Assembly (NCBI RefSeq): GCF_003797825.1
Contig: NZ_RKME01000010.1
Location: forward strand, 62,001-126,000
Length of the DNA: 64,000 nucleotides
Source of the DNA: Gordonia sp. OPL2
Lineage (GTDB): Bacteria > Actinomycetota > Actinomycetes > Mycobacteriales > Mycobacteriaceae
Direction of reading: 5' to 3'
Positions 10,455 to 20,259 of the stretch are shown one piece after another; position 1 is the first letter of the stretch; each line of letters starts with the position of its first letter. Under the pieces are notes generated by a model. That model was not told the DNA's origin, searched no databases, and worked only from the letters and a program-made list of their open reading frames with translations. The position numbers and the translations under genes are program-made.

Positions 10455-10493
10455 TCACCGCCCGGGGGTGTGGGAGTCACCCCCGGGCGGTGA
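10455..10493 (-). terminator. Perfect 16-bp hairpin between prmD and the amidohydrolase gene
   Basis: Arms 10455-10470 (tcaccgcccgggggtg) and 10478-10493 are exact reverse complements with a 7-nt loop. It begins 4 bp after the prmD stop codon (10497). There is no T-run in the direction of transcription. It can act as a partial terminator, or as an RNA 3' stabiliser that keeps prmABCD mRNA above the accessory-gene mRNA. Confidence 0.7.
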
Positions 10494-10496
10494 GGA

Positions 10497-10844
10497 TCAG
10501 GAGGCGGTCAGGTCGAATCCGATGAACTCGGCGGCGTCCTCCGGGCTGGCGAACAGCATCGTGCGGTCGTCGAGGTGGACCATGCGTCCGTAGTGCGTGG
10601 AGCTGATCTCCTCGAAGATCGATCCGTCGAAGTCCTGGCCGAGGGCGTCGGTCAGTTCGTCGTAGTCGAAGTCGAGACGGTTGACGCCGTCCACGCGGAT
10701 CATCGACGGATACTCGGTCAGCTCCACGCCGTCCTTGGCGCCCATGACGTCGGCGACCACCCGGCCGATCGGCGTGTTCATGAGGGTCACCCCGCACATG
10801 TTGGAGAACTCGGTCTCGGCTCCGAATTGCATACTGGTGCTCAC
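10497..10844 (-). CDS. prmD: Propane monooxygenase coupling/effector protein
   Basis: 115 aa from GTG 10844, sharing GTGA with the prmC stop. Sequence fits the MmoB/DmpM effector family: [20 protein letters not shown] (15-34), a central [19 protein letters not shown] strand-helix and [20 protein letters not shown]. Such cofactor-free small proteins dock on the hydroxylase and tune O2 activation and coupling to NADH use. Downstream comes a perfect hairpin. The next Met, about five codons in, could also be the start, but the GTG is favoured by coupling. Confidence 0.92.
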   Translation of the reverse strand: MSTSMQFGAETEFSNMCGVTLMNTPIGRVVADVMGAKDGVELTEYPSMIRVDGVNRLDFDYDELTDALGQDFDGSIFEEISSTHYGRMVHLDDRTMLFASPEDAAEFIGFDLTAS

Positions 10845-11947
10845 TGGTTCAACTCCTCGGGGATGTCGGCGTCGATGGATTCGAGGACGCTGCGGAACTT
10901 GGCGATCGCGGCGTCGAGGCTGGCGGCGAAGGTGACCGGCTTGTTCGCCGGCTGCGACCAGATCGGTTGCAGTGCCCGGGCGGCGTCCAGGCTCCGGGGG
11001 ACCCATTCGGCCATCCACTCGTTCAGCAGCGCCCGGTTCGATTCGCCGTACGTCTCGTCGCGGGTGAGGATGCGGAACAGGTTGCGGGTGTAGGCGAGAT
11101 CGCGGTCGTAGTCGTATTCACCGGTGCCCACGATCGTGGGCGTGATGTAGTCGCCGTTGCCCGCGGCGACCTGCATGACGAGTTCGGAACGGAACAGCGA
11201 ACCCACCAGTTGCTCGAAGACGATGTTCGTCGCGAACAACAGCTGACACCAGTCGCCGACCGCCGTCAGCCGCTCCACCGTCTCCCGCACCGGTTGCCAC
11301 TCGGGCGCATTCATCCAGACGTCGCGATGGGCGGCGCCGTCGAAGTCGTCCTCCGCCTCGGCGAGGTCGAGGTTGAACAACGCCAGATCCTGCGCGAAAC
11401 GCATCTTGTGTGCGGCGTTCACCGCGACCGCGGTGTTGATCATGTTGGTCGGCCCGGACCGCTGAATGGAGGTGAAGACGTGGAGTGCGAGGCCGTTCTC
11501 CGCGTGCATCCAGGCGCCGAGGTTGCGCTCGATGAACTTGAGCCACGGCTTGTTCCACACGTCGTAGGCCCGAGCGCGTTTGGCGTTCTGCAGGCACAGA
11601 TCCACCTGGTGCACGACCGCCGAGTTGTTCCGGTAGATCGTCTGGTCCCATTCCTCGTTGGGATCGAGGAAGGCATGCCAGTTGGTGGATTTGGCGGCGG
11701 TCCACTCCTGCGGGTACCCGCCCGGACCGTTGCCGAATCCGTAGATCCAGCCCTGCGTGAGGTGCCGTTCCGGGTCGGGCTGGACGTCGACGGTGACATC
11801 CTCGTAGGTGGTCGCGCGCTTCTTCGCCGGCTCGTAGTAGTTGTACTTGCGGCTCTTGCTGCTCGGGAATTCCTTCGCGCCGGCCTCGGCGTCGGTGAAC
11901 TCGATGGAGGGGAAACTGCGCTCCCGTGGTGCTGCTGGTGCTGACAT
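10841..11947 (-). CDS. prmC: Propane monooxygenase hydroxylase small (beta) subunit
   Basis: 368 aa, ATG 11947. It is a ferritin-like helical protein without the two E-x2-H iron motifs, as expected of the beta subunit in the alpha2beta2 hydroxylase. Typical stretches: [76 protein letters not shown] and [19 protein letters not shown]. It overlaps prmD by four bases and is separated from prmB by a 100-bp gap that contains an imperfect hairpin. Confidence 0.95.
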   Translation of the reverse strand: MSAPAAPRERSFPSIEFTDAEAGAKEFPSSKSRKYNYYEPAKKRATTYEDVTVDVQPDPERHLTQGWIYGFGNGPGGYPQEWTAAKSTNWHAFLDPNEEWDQTIYRNNSAVVHQVDLCLQNAKRARAYDVWNKPWLKFIERNLGAWMHAENGLALHVFTSIQRSGPTNMINTAVAVNAAHKMRFAQDLALFNLDLAEAEDDFDGAAHRDVWMNAPEWQPVRETVERLTAVGDWCQLLFATNIVFEQLVGSLFRSELVMQVAAGNGDYITPTIVGTGEYDYDRDLAYTRNLFRILTRDETYGESNRALLNEWMAEWVPRSLDAARALQPIWSQPANKPVTFAASLDAAIAKFRSVLESIDADIPEELNQ

Positions 11948-11973
11948 GCCTTTCGTTCCTTGTCGTTCGGCCC

Positions 11974-12005
11974 GCTCGCACCGACCGAGAGGTCGATCGG
12001 CGAGC
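11974..12005 (-). other. Imperfect hairpin in the prmB-prmC gap
   Basis: GCTCGC-A-CCGACC, GAGA loop, GGTCG-AT-CGGCGAGC: two paired blocks with small bulges. Located just upstream of the prmC ribosome site on the transcript; may slow decay or affect translation of prmC. Confidence 0.4.
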
Positions 12006-12047
12006 AGGGGGCTGGCTGGGCTGCAGGTGTCGCGATGGTCGGAGGAT

Positions 12048-13094
12048 TCACGCCCCGTCGAAGGCCGGGCTGGTGAACTTGTCGTAGAAGACCTGGTCGC
12101 GGGGCACCGAGTGTGTCTCGGCGAGCGCGAGCGCCGCGTCGACCATCGGTGGGGGACCGCAGAAATACACCTCCGTTCGGGCTAGGTCCGGCTCGCATCC
12201 GTCGACGATGGCGGTGACGTTTCCTTCGACGACCTGCACGCCGGCAGGCAGATCGGCCATCGACTCCGAGAGACACGCGGTGAACGAGAAGTCGGCGATC
12301 CTCGCACCCAGAGAGGCGATCTCGTCGAGATAGAAGAGGTCTGCGGCCGTGCGCGCGCCGTAGTAGAAGCGCACCGGACGGTTGATCTCGTTCTCGCTGA
12401 TGTGTCGCAGCAGCGACAGCAGGGGTGCCATGCCGGCGCCGCCGCCGATCGCCACGATGGGGAGCACATGCCCGTTACGGAGGGTGCACGAACCGTACGG
12501 GCCGTTGACCATGATCTCGTCGCCGACAGAGAGTCCCTCCTCCAACATCCCGGCGAAGAGCCCACCCGCGTACTTCTTGATGACGAACTCGAGCTTGTCC
12601 GGCGTCTGCTGGGTGGTCGCGATGGAGAACGAGCGCTTCTCGTCGGTGCCCGGGACGAAGAGGTCGACGTACTGGCCGGACTTGAACTCGAAGGCCGCCG
12701 GTTCGACGACGTCGAGGCGCAGTGACACGATGTCGCGCGTCAGGGGCTCGATGGCCGCGACGCGGGTACGGACGTCCTGGATCGGCGCGCCGCCGAGCAA
12801 CTCGTCCTCGTCGAAGTTGAGCAACTCGATGTCACAGTCACTGTAAGCGTAAGTCCGGCAGAGGAGTACGTACCCCTCGGCCTCTTCGGCGTCGTTGCAG
12901 GCGAAGGTCGAGTAGTCGTCCATCTGGACGTCACCGTCGAGCATGTACGACTTGCATGCCGAGCACCGGCCCTCACGACATCCGTGCATGAGATGGATGC
13001 CCTGCCGGAACGCGGCATCGAGGATGGTCTCGTCCTCGGTGACCTCCATCTCGATGTCGACGGGTTCGAAGTTGATGCGGTGGGTGTCGGCCAC
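12048..13094 (-). CDS. prmB: Propane monooxygenase reductase (2Fe-2S / FAD / NADH)
   Basis: 348 aa. An N-terminal plant-type ferredoxin domain binds a 2Fe-2S cluster through C39, C44, C47 (GCREGRCSACKS) and C79 (VLLC). An FNR-like domain follows with the FAD motif KRSFSIATT, then the NADH domain with VAIGGGAGMAPLLSLL and a C-terminal EVYFCGPPPMVDA. It carries electrons from NADH to the PrmA di-iron centre. Second gene of the operon, 205 bp after prmA across a repeat-rich gap. Confidence 0.95.
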   Translation of the reverse strand: MADTHRINFEPVDIEMEVTEDETILDAAFRQGIHLMHGCREGRCSACKSYMLDGDVQMDDYSTFACNDAEEAEGYVLLCRTYAYSDCDIELLNFDEDELLGGAPIQDVRTRVAAIEPLTRDIVSLRLDVVEPAAFEFKSGQYVDLFVPGTDEKRSFSIATTQQTPDKLEFVIKKYAGGLFAGMLEEGLSVGDEIMVNGPYGSCTLRNGHVLPIVAIGGGAGMAPLLSLLRHISENEINRPVRFYYGARTAADLFYLDEIASLGARIADFSFTACLSESMADLPAGVQVVEGNVTAIVDGCEPDLARTEVYFCGPPPMVDAALALAETHSVPRDQVFYDKFTSPAFDGA

Positions 13095-13132
13095 GGGTTC
13101 TCCTGTGTGAGTGGCTGGTTGGGCCCTAGATC

Positions 13133-13231
13133 TGTTCCCTGGGGGGCGAGCTTGCGAGCGGTGCCTGGTCCCTGAGGAGCGAGCTTGCGAGCGGTGCCTG
13201 GTCCCTGAGGAGAGAGCTTGCGAGCGTCACG
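13133..13231. repeat. Three 33-bp tandem repeat units between prmA and prmB
   Basis: The core gcgagcttgcgagcg occurs at 13146-13160 and 13179-13193, and as gagagcttgcgagcg at 13212-13226: an exact 33-bp period. Units two and three also share tggtccctgaggag. I do not see the unit elsewhere in the window. From memory such CTGAGGAG...GCGAGCG...CACGAAGGG elements are scattered in Gordonia and Rhodococcus intergenic DNA as REP-like sequences. Confidence 0.8.
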
Positions 13232-13282
13232 AAGGGCCACCCTTCGTGACGGCCCTCCGCAGGCTCCGGGCCTCCTCAGGGA
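13202..13282. repeat. Nested palindrome (REP-like) after prmA
   Basis: An inner perfect stem GTCACGAAGGG (13226-13236), loop CCA, CCCTTCGTGAC (13240-13250) lies inside an outer stem TCCCTGAGGAG (13202-13212) / CTCCTCAGGGA (13272-13282). It starts 18 bp after the prmA stop in the transcript. Candidate 3' stabiliser or partial terminator of prmA mRNA. Confidence 0.75.
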
Positions 13283-13299
13283 TCAGGTTGGACCCCGCC

Positions 13300-14937
13300 T
13301 CAGGCGGGAACGGCCCCGTTGCGATTGGCCTTGTAGGCCGCGATGTGGGCGTCGCGCTCGGAGTCCGACATCTCGTTCAGCAGCACGTTGGGACTGTTGA
13401 AGACATTGCCGCGGACATCGTCGAGCGTCCACATCTTCTTCGGATCGAGGTCCAGGTGCGGCTGCGGGATCAGGGTCTTGCCGTCGTCGCGGACGTATCC
13501 GAGATCGGTGATGATGTCGGCGAGATCCTTGCCGTGGTGCAACGTCTCCCATTCACGGAAACCGGTGAGGCGACCCATGTTCGGCGTCTCCCGGCCCTCG
13601 TACTCACCGCGGAAGGCGACGGCGTCGGTCCAGTAGCACGTCTCCGAGCAGTAGGTCCGCCACTGGTCGTCGACCTTCTCGGTGACCATGTCCTCACGGA
13701 TGAGGCAGGGCACCATGCACGTCCAGCAGCGATGCGGGTACTCGTAGTCGACATCCTCGAACGCGATCGGCTTGTTGCGTCCGGGGTAGGCGAGACGGTT
13801 GTAGTTCTCCCACCACTTGCCGAACTTGTTGTACCAGCCGGGGTACTTCTCCTCGAACCACTCGAAGTCCTTGTCGGTCATCGCGTCGATCCGCCAGTAG
13901 TTGACCGGCCAGCCGGTGGCGAAGAACCGTGCCACCTCGTGCACATAGTGCTTGTTGGTGATGCGGTTCCAGGCCTCCTCGACGAGGTCGTGTGGGATCG
14001 TGAGGCCGTACTTCTCCAGGGGGAGAAGGTAACTGCGGTAGTAGTCGTCGTAGATCCACCGACGCCACATCTCCGCGTAGCTCTCCCGGTCCTTGCGGCG
14101 GTCCTTGGTGCCGTATTCGATGAATGTGCCGATCGCGGCGTCGACGACGCAATGGTTGTTCCACCACGCGTAACGCAGGTCGCGTTCGAGGAGCGGTCGA
14201 TTGCGTTCATCGGCCAAGGCCATCAGCAGGATGGAGTAGCCGTTGGAGATGTGCCGCGACTCGTCGGACTGCACCGAGTGGAAGACCGTGGGCAGCAGGT
14301 AATCACCGTTGGCCGCGGCCTCATCCGGCATGGCGACGAACAGGGTGTTGGTGAAGGCGGTCTCGGCGACGACCGTCAGATAGATGTTGGCAGCGGTGAT
14401 CGCGTCACCCGTGATGAATCCCTCGCCGAACTGACGGCCGATGGTGCCGGCGTAGTTGTTGGCGAACGCCTTTTCGGTGATGTCGAAGCCGGCCGGGTCG
14501 ATGTAGTTGTTCATGTACAGCTTCTTGAGGTTCATCTGGATCGTCGAATGACGAACCTCGTCGATCATCTGCACGGCGAGTCCGTTGTGGATCTCCGGAT
14601 TCGGAACCGCGTCGATGGCCATCGGCATCGCGCGTGCCGCGGAGATCTCGGGGAACGGGATGATCGAGAGGAACAGCTTCTGCCATTCCAACCACCGTTC
14701 CTGCACCTGGCGGAACATGTTGCCGCGGATGGCGCCGTCCATGGCGCCGTAGACCCGGTTGTCCTTCTCCTCCTCCATGGGGAAGTAGGACCGCATGATC
14801 TGCTTGAGAGGGTCCTTCTTCGGAGCCTTCTCGAACGTGTAGTCGGTGCCGAACCGGGTCGCCGGTGTCGCGAAGGTGGGTTCCCACGACAACTCGGTGA
14901 TCTTCGCATGTGCTTTGGTCAAGCTCTGCCTGCTCAA
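13300..14937 (-). CDS. prmA: Propane monooxygenase hydroxylase large (alpha) subunit
   Basis: 545 aa from TTG 14937, chosen because GAGGAGG (14944-14950) sits 6 nt upstream and the product then starts [18 protein letters not shown] like known PrmA/MimA. Di-iron carboxylate ligands are visible: E97, E127 and H130 (DEVRH), E192 (VVAETAF), E226 and H229 (DESRH). The C-terminal part has the Cys pairs [10 protein letters not shown] and YCSETCYW. With PrmC it forms the (alpha-beta)2 hydroxylase that inserts one O of O2 into propane or related substrates. First gene of the operon; a paired operator-like site lies upstream. Confidence 0.97.
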   Translation of the reverse strand: MSRQSLTKAHAKITELSWEPTFATPATRFGTDYTFEKAPKKDPLKQIMRSYFPMEEEKDNRVYGAMDGAIRGNMFRQVQERWLEWQKLFLSIIPFPEISAARAMPMAIDAVPNPEIHNGLAVQMIDEVRHSTIQMNLKKLYMNNYIDPAGFDITEKAFANNYAGTIGRQFGEGFITGDAITAANIYLTVVAETAFTNTLFVAMPDEAAANGDYLLPTVFHSVQSDESRHISNGYSILLMALADERNRPLLERDLRYAWWNNHCVVDAAIGTFIEYGTKDRRKDRESYAEMWRRWIYDDYYRSYLLPLEKYGLTIPHDLVEEAWNRITNKHYVHEVARFFATGWPVNYWRIDAMTDKDFEWFEEKYPGWYNKFGKWWENYNRLAYPGRNKPIAFEDVDYEYPHRCWTCMVPCLIREDMVTEKVDDQWRTYCSETCYWTDAVAFRGEYEGRETPNMGRLTGFREWETLHHGKDLADIITDLGYVRDDGKTLIPQPHLDLDPKKMWTLDDVRGNVFNSPNVLLNEMSDSERDAHIAAYKANRNGAVPA

Positions 14938-14943
14938 TGTGCG

Positions 14944-14950
14944 CCTCCTC
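14944..14950 (-). promoter_or_regulatory. Ribosome binding site deciding the TTG start of prmA
   Basis: GAGGAGG on the minus strand, 6 nt from TTG 14937. No ATG or GTG at a comparable distance, so the rare TTG start is well supported. Confidence 0.85.
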
Positions 14951-15003
14951 GTGAGAAGGCCGACGAGGTGCCGGCCTGCTGGGCTGGAGCGCCTCTGATA
15001 CAA

Positions 15004-15043
15004 CAGTGTGAGTCAGGTCATACGCGTCTCACTGTGAGACAGG
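15004..15043. promoter_or_regulatory. Tandem/palindromic operator candidate upstream of prmA
   Basis: CAGTGTGAGTCAGG (15004-15017) and CACTGTGAGACAGG (15030-15043) match at 12 of 14 positions with a 26-bp offset. The second copy is part of a perfect palindrome GTCTCAC-T-GTGAGAC (15026-15040). The block lies 67-106 bp upstream of the prmA start, the usual zone for an activator; candidates for the binder are the Fis-type activator at 3870-5657 and the PucR-type protein next door. Confidence 0.6.
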
Positions 15044-15127
15044 GGCCACATTCGCATGATGTGGACCTACCCGACGCGAACTCAATGGTCGATTGAACAG
15101 CACGGTGGCTCGCGCAATATGGGCAGT

Positions 15128-16183
15128 TCAGCGCGGCGGTGGAAGGTCGAGGACGCGTGAGTGGCGAATCCGCCAGGTGAGGTAGGCGGTACCGAGTCGT
15201 GCTTTGCCCAGCCCCTCCAGCGGGTCGAATCCGAGACCGGCGGCGATAGCTTCCGCGCGCGCCTGCATGGTCGAGTGGTGGATGGCGAGGGCACGAGCGG
15301 CTTGTCGCACCGAGGACGCGTCCAGCAGGGCGGCGACGGTCGTGCTCGCCCATGCGTTGTCCATGAGGGGTTCGAGGTTGTCCACATCCGGATTGCCGGT
15401 GTCGGGTGCGGCGTCGGCGAGTAGCGGGATCAGTCCGCCGTACCGATCGGCGACGACATGCGATTTCTCCGGTGGTGAGCAGAGCTGCAACGCGGGCAAG
15501 GCGGTCCGCGCCGACATCGGAAGGTCGTCGACAGCCGTGGCCAGGCCGATTCCCGCGGGAGACACCGGAAGGGTCGGGTCGGCGGCGGCCGGTGCGCCGC
15601 GCGGAACGATCGATGCGGGTGCGATCAGGGCGTGCACGGTGCCGCGCGGTGTCGCGATCACATCTCCGGGCCAGGCGGGATGCGTGTCCCACAATGCGAA
15701 CAGCGGGACGACGATCACCCGGTGATTGCTCGTGGTCGTCAACCCGATGCGCGCGGCCGCCTCCCGGCGGGCCTCGACGTCGGCGGATCGATCGAGGAGT
15801 AGCGGGATGTCACGTGTTGCGGATGCGGTGCCCGCTGCGTCGAGTCGGATGCCGACGGCGAGGGCCAGCCGTTCGACGATGATCGCGTCGTTGACGGCGG
15901 CGGGCCCCTCGCGCTCGAGCCACACCGACGCGCTCGGCCCGGCCGGTGTCTCGCAGATCCCGGCCGGTTGTGGCCCCGCGACGCGGTCGCCGAGCGCGGA
16001 CACCCGGGTACTGCCGGTGCCGGTGCGCAGGCCGGCTGGGCACCCCGCGAGCGCGGCGGCGGTGGAAAGCAGACCGTGCAGGTTGACGTTGCCGGCCATC
16101 AACTCGTCGAAACATGCGATCACCCGGATGCCGATGCTGGCGCTGGGATCGAGCGCCGCGATGCGACCGAGGAGTTCCTGCAC
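15128..16183 (-). CDS. PucR-type helix-turn-helix regulator upstream of prmA
   Basis: 351 aa from GTG 16183 with AGAGGAG 7 nt upstream. The C-terminus (about 280-345) has the PucR/CdaR HTH_30 pattern: ASTTVAALLDASSVRQAARALAIHHSTMQARAEAIA..LGKARLGTAYLTWRIRH. The N-terminal 250 residues have no obvious catalytic or membrane segment and probably sense a small molecule. It is on the same strand and just upstream of the prm operon (190 bp between stop and prmA start), so it may control prmA or be read through into it. Confidence 0.75.
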   Translation of the reverse strand: MQELLGRIAALDPSASIGIRVIACFDELMAGNVNLHGLLSTAAALAGCPAGLRTGTGSTRVSALGDRVAGPQPAGICETPAGPSASVWLEREGPAAVNDAIIVERLALAVGIRLDAAGTASATRDIPLLLDRSADVEARREAAARIGLTTTSNHRVIVVPLFALWDTHPAWPGDVIATPRGTVHALIAPASIVPRGAPAAADPTLPVSPAGIGLATAVDDLPMSARTALPALQLCSPPEKSHVVADRYGGLIPLLADAAPDTGNPDVDNLEPLMDNAWASTTVAALLDASSVRQAARALAIHHSTMQARAEAIAAGLGFDPLEGLGKARLGTAYLTWRIRHSRVLDLPPPR

Positions 16184-16272
16184 AGGGTGCTCCTCTCCCG
16201 TCGGGATCCGGTGGCATGTGCGACTCTACGCCCCCGCCCACGCTCGGATCGATTCGTGGGCGGGCGGATCGG

Positions 16273-17478
16273 TCAGCCCTGAAGAGCTCGGTAGGTCGCC
16301 GTCTCGAACTCGAGATATCCGCCGACGGACGCGGCGTCGGCAAACGGCAGAATCTGGGTTGCCCAGTACCCGCCGATCTTGTTGCGGCGGTCGATCCAGT
16401 AGTACAGATTCGCCAGACCGGCCCAGGCGAGCGATCCCGCTGGTCGTCCCGTCGGCGCGTCGTCGTCATTGATCATGAACGTCAGTCCCCACGATTTGGG
16501 CATCCCGGGGAAGAACTCGGCGTCATTGGACAGCGCCGGGATCACACCGGGCAGCATCTTCACCTTCAGGTCGCCGATGTGATTGCGCTCGGCGTCGGCG
16601 ACGGTCTCGACGGCGAGCACCTGGTGCCCGGAGTCGGATCGTCCGTCGTTCAACCACATGCGGATGAACTTGAGGTAGTCACCGACCGTCGAGTACAGGC
16701 CGTGCCCGCCCATGTGCACCTCCGGCTCGGCGGGGAGCGCCCAACTGTGATTTGCCGACAACTCCCCGTCCGCATTGCGGTGATGCATCACCGCTCTGCG
16801 CTCCGACAGCTCCGGGGTGAGAGTGAAAGAGGTCTCGTTCATCCCGAGTGGCTCGAACACGCGCTCGCTCATGACCTGGCCGAGGCGACGCCCGGCGATC
16901 GCTTCGACCACCAGCCCGGCCCAGTCGATGTTGGTGCCGTACTCCCATTGCGTGCCCGGGTCGAAGAGCAGCGGCGTCCGCAGGGAGGCCATCTCGGCGG
17001 TGACGATGCTGGGTACACCGTGTTCGGAGGTGAGACGACGGTAGCTCTCGTTGAAGAAGTCGTAGCCGAAGCCCGCGGTGTGGGTGAGCAGGTGACGCGT
17101 GGTGATCTCCGATCGCGGGTCACGAAGTCGGGGATTGCCGTCGACGTCGAATCCGTCGATGACCTGGACGTCGCCCAGAGCGGGGAGGTAAGACCTCGCC
17201 GGAGCGTCGAGATCGAGTTGGCCGGACTCGACCAATTGCAGCGCAACGGTTCCGGTGATCGCCTTCGTGGTGGAGAAGATCGCGAACACATCGTCGGTCG
17301 TCATCGGTGCGGGATCGTCGATCGCACGGACACCCGCAGCGGTCAGTGCGATGGTCTCCCGGTCGGTAGTCACTCCGGCGACCACGCCGGGAACCCGGGA
17401 TGGGCCGCTGGTTGATGCGGTCGTCACAACGTCGATTGCGCTCAGCACGACCTCAGGGTTGATTATCGGTGCACTCAT
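16273..17478 (-). CDS. Beta-lactamase-fold serine hydrolase (esterase EstB type)
   Basis: 401 aa from ATG 17478, preceded by ggaagga. Class C beta-lactamase fold: catalytic S69-T-T-K72 (FSTTKAITG), a Y-x-N motif in [20 protein letters not shown], and [15 protein letters not shown] near the C-terminus. No signal peptide, so a cytoplasmic esterase or lactone hydrolase rather than an antibiotic resistance enzyme. It follows the HSL-type hydrolase by 56 bp and probably forms an ester/lactone degrading pair with it. Confidence 0.85.
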   Translation of the reverse strand: MSAPIINPEVVLSAIDVVTTASTSGPSRVPGVVAGVTTDRETIALTAAGVRAIDDPAPMTTDDVFAIFSTTKAITGTVALQLVESGQLDLDAPARSYLPALGDVQVIDGFDVDGNPRLRDPRSEITTRHLLTHTAGFGYDFFNESYRRLTSEHGVPSIVTAEMASLRTPLLFDPGTQWEYGTNIDWAGLVVEAIAGRRLGQVMSERVFEPLGMNETSFTLTPELSERRAVMHHRNADGELSANHSWALPAEPEVHMGGHGLYSTVGDYLKFIRMWLNDGRSDSGHQVLAVETVADAERNHIGDLKVKMLPGVIPALSNDAEFFPGMPKSWGLTFMINDDDAPTGRPAGSLAWAGLANLYYWIDRRNKIGGYWATQILPFADAASVGGYLEFETATYRALQG

Positions 17479-17534
17479 GGTGTTCCTTCCTCTCTGTGTG
17501 CGGGTGCCGAGGATGACACCCGCCATGACGGCGA

Positions 17535-18536
17535 TCAGTCGGACAGAATCCGCTCGACCCACGACGATCTGGTGTGCAGCATCGCTTTTGCGATGGAGGT
17601 GTGTGGCGCGAAGATGTCGCAGGCGTGGAAAGCGCCCGGCCACACGTGGAGTTCGGCGTTCACACCAGACGTCCAGAGCGCGGTGGCGTACGCAATCGTC
17701 TCGTCGCGGAAGATCTCGCAGTCCCCGACGTCGAGGAAGGCCGGGGGCAGACCGCGAAGGTCGGTGGCGCGCGCCGGTGCGGCGTAACGACTCACTGATT
17801 CGGTGCGGTACGCCTCGCCGAGTGATGCGCGCCAACCGGTCTCATTGGAGACGCGATCCCATACGCCGACGCCGTCGAACTGGGTGACCGACGGCGCGAT
17901 TCCCCGGTCGTCGAGCATCGGGTAGGACAGCAGCTGGCCGCGGAGAGCGGGTCCGTCGCGGTCACGGGAGGCGAGGGCGAGTCCGGCGGCCAAACCGCCG
18001 CCGGAACTGGCTCCGGCCACCATCAACCGGCGCGGGTCGACACCCAGGCGTTCGGGCGAGGAGGCGACCCATTCCAGGGCGGCGTACATGTCTTCGCGGG
18101 CAAACGGATCCGGGAACTCGGGGGCCAGGCGGTACTCCGGGCAGACGAGAACGGCACCGAGATCCTCGACCCAGTCGAGGTTGGCATCGAGGGCGTTGAA
18201 TCGGTCGCCGAACATCAGCCCACCGGAGTGGGCATAGAGGATGGCGGGACGCGGTCGTTCCATATCATCGGCGGGCGAGAAGACCGAGACCGTCACTCGA
18301 TCGCCACAGTGTCCTTTGATCACGTATTCGTTGTGAACGACTGCGCGGTCGGCAAGGGACTCCGCGACCGGACGCGATGCGTAGGAGTGACGCATGAACC
18401 TGATGAGGTCGGGTGTCACGGTCGGTGGAAACATCCCGCCGACCACTGCCAGGCTGGCCTTCAGCTCTGGATCGAATGGCGGTGCGCAACGGGGTCCCGC
18501 CGGTTCGTGTGGCACAGCACACAGTCTAGGAGCCAT
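17535..18536 (-). CDS. Alpha/beta hydrolase, hormone-sensitive lipase family
   Basis: 333 aa. Oxyanion-hole motif AHSGG (variant of HGGG, about residue 100), nucleophile elbow GASSGGG, then [11 protein letters not shown] (Asp) and the C-terminal His in GAFHACDIF. Likely hydrolyses small acyl or carbonate esters in the cytoplasm. First gene of a two-gene minus-strand unit with the serine esterase. The start is not certain: residues 1-20 ([14 protein letters not shown]) are not typical and a downstream start is possible. Confidence 0.82.
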   Translation of the reverse strand: MAPRLCAVPHEPAGPRCAPPFDPELKASLAVVGGMFPPTVTPDLIRFMRHSYASRPVAESLADRAVVHNEYVIKGHCGDRVTVSVFSPADDMERPRPAILYAHSGGLMFGDRFNALDANLDWVEDLGAVLVCPEYRLAPEFPDPFAREDMYAALEWVASSPERLGVDPRRLMVAGASSGGGLAAGLALASRDRDGPALRGQLLSYPMLDDRGIAPSVTQFDGVGVWDRVSNETGWRASLGEAYRTESVSRYAAPARATDLRGLPPAFLDVGDCEIFRDETIAYATALWTSGVNAELHVWPGAFHACDIFAPHTSIAKAMLHTRSSWVERILSD

Positions 18537-18998
18537 TGTGGTTCCAGGTAACCGCCGCGACGACGCGAATGGGCGCCGAAAGACCGCCGGATGGCGGGCT
18601 GAGGAGTACGGGTGTCGGCCCCTGACGGACCTTCACCCTTGCGCGATCGCGTTGATGACCAGATCGGCAACCAGAGTCCGCAGGTCTGCAAGTGAAACAC
18701 GCGCGGCACGAGCTGGTGCGTACGACGAAGCGGGTGTTGACGGTGGTGGTGACCAAGACCTGTTGGGGGTATGGCGGGGCCGGAGCTGGGAGTGCTGCGC
18801 ATACACCGCGAGCGATCCATGGTGATGCGGGCCACGCCTGTCGGGGCGCCCCCGGTCGGGCGGATACAGCTGTGGAGGTGCAACGACGAGGAACTCAGCC
18901 GGATGGATCACGATCGGCTTTCGGTGAACCAATCACCGCCGGGTTCAGGCGTGGGGTGATTCATGGACACAGTGTGGCGACGCCCACCGACGAAAACG
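18537..18998. other. 462-bp stretch without a convincing gene
   Basis: All six frames have only short arginine/proline-rich reading frames without known motifs, and third-position GC is not clearly periodic. It separates the hydrolase pair from the aminotransferase gene. A decayed gene is possible but I see no alignable remnant. Confidence 0.6.
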
Positions 18999-20177
18999 TC
19001 ACGGGGAGAGCGCCGCGACGAACTCCCCGAGTCGCCGGATGCCCTCGGTCAGTTCGTCGGTCGACGCCGCGTACGACAGCCGGATGTGGTCGTCGGCGGT
19101 GTGATGACCGAAATCCTTTCCGGGGGTGAGGGAGACGTGAGCCTCGCGCAGCGCCCGATCGCAGAACTCGGCAGAGGTCAGTCCGGTGCTCCGGACATCG
19201 ACGTAGACATAGAAGGCGCCATCGGGGATCACCGGCACGGAGAGGCCGATCCGTGCCAGGCCGTCGACGACGAGGTGTCGTCGAATCCGGAACTCGTCGC
19301 GGCGTGCCTCGCTCAGGGCGAGTGACTCGTCGGTGAAACAGGCCAGGGCGGCGTGCTGGGCCGGTGTCGGTGGGCAGACGTAGAAGTTCTGCGCGAGACG
19401 TTCCATCACCGGGACGAGGTCGTCGGGCACGATGCACCACCCCAGTCTCCACCCGGTCATGCCGAAGTACTTCGAGAAGCTGTTGATCACGATCGCCTCG
19501 GGATCGGCACCGAGGATGCTGCGGGGTGGGGTCCCGTCGGGATCGTCGTCGGCGAGGCCGAGATAGATCTCGTCGACGATGCGCCAGCCGCCCAGCGCCC
19601 GTACCCGAGCACACATCCGGACCAGCTCGTCGTGGGGCACCGAGGTCCCGGTGGGATTCGACGGTGAAGCGACCATGACGCCCCGCGTGTGGACACCCCA
19701 GGCCTGTTCGACGAGATCGGTCGACAGCTGAAAGCGTGTCGCCCGCGTCGTCGGAACCAGACGCACACGGGCGCCGTGACTTTCGGCGAACTGGCGGTTG
19801 CACGGGTAGGACGGGTCGGCGATCAGCACCTCGTCGTCGGGATCGATCAGGGCCGCACAGGTGAGCAATAGCGCGGCCGACGCGCCGGAGGTCACCACGA
19901 CGCGGTGCGACTCGACCTCGCAGCCGAAATGCCGGCCGTAGTACTCGGCGATGGCCGACCGCAACTCGGGGAGTCCGACGGCCTCGGTGTACGTCAGCGG
20001 CCGGCCGTCGGTCAGCTCTCGCACGGCGGCGAGGAAGGCCGGCGGCGCCCCGAAGTCGGGCTCGCCGATGCTCAGTTTCACGACATGATGGCCGGCGGCC
20101 TCGAGTTCGGCTGCCCGTTTCCCGAACTCCATCGCGAAGAAGGGCGCGACCGCCTCGGCGCGGTGGGAGATCCTCAT
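18999..20177 (-). CDS. PLP-dependent class I/II aminotransferase
   Basis: 392 aa. Fold-type I marks: GEPDFGAPPAF (38-48), TYTEAVGLPELRSAIAEYY, SPSNPTGTSVP (about 170), VDEIYLGL, and the PLP-binding lysine in NSFSKYFGMTGWRLGW. C-terminal RLSYAAS provides the substrate Arg. Probably acts on aspartate, aromatic or branched amino acids; the exact substrate cannot be read. Single-gene unit. Confidence 0.92.
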   Translation of the reverse strand: MRISHRAEAVAPFFAMEFGKRAAELEAAGHHVVKLSIGEPDFGAPPAFLAAVRELTDGRPLTYTEAVGLPELRSAIAEYYGRHFGCEVESHRVVVTSGASAALLLTCAALIDPDDEVLIADPSYPCNRQFAESHGARVRLVPTTRATRFQLSTDLVEQAWGVHTRGVMVASPSNPTGTSVPHDELVRMCARVRALGGWRIVDEIYLGLADDDPDGTPPRSILGADPEAIVINSFSKYFGMTGWRLGWCIVPDDLVPVMERLAQNFYVCPPTPAQHAALACFTDESLALSEARRDEFRIRRHLVVDGLARIGLSVPVIPDGAFYVYVDVRSTGLTSAEFCDRALREAHVSLTPGKDFGHHTADDHIRLSYAASTDELTEGIRRLGEFVAALSP

Positions 20178-20259
20178 GGCGCCATTGTGCTCCGGCGCCC
20201 GGCTCCCATCCGCCGAGGGGTCGCGCCCTCGGTGTCTGTCAGCTCGCAGGGATGTCAGC

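Noticed and set aside
13133..13231. CRISPR array
   Set aside because: The repeats are tandem with no unique spacers and no cas genes are near.
13111..15096. A 661-codon open frame antisense to prmA
   Set aside because: prmA has all iron ligands; the antisense frame has no motif.
14951..15127. A sigma-54 (-24/-12) promoter for prmA
   Set aside because: No GG-N10-GC match that stands out, the activator lacks GAFTGA, and actinobacteria of this group lack RpoN.
18537..18998. Small Arg/Pro-rich open frames on both strands
   Set aside because: No ribosome sites, no motif, and overlapping frames of similar quality on both strands.
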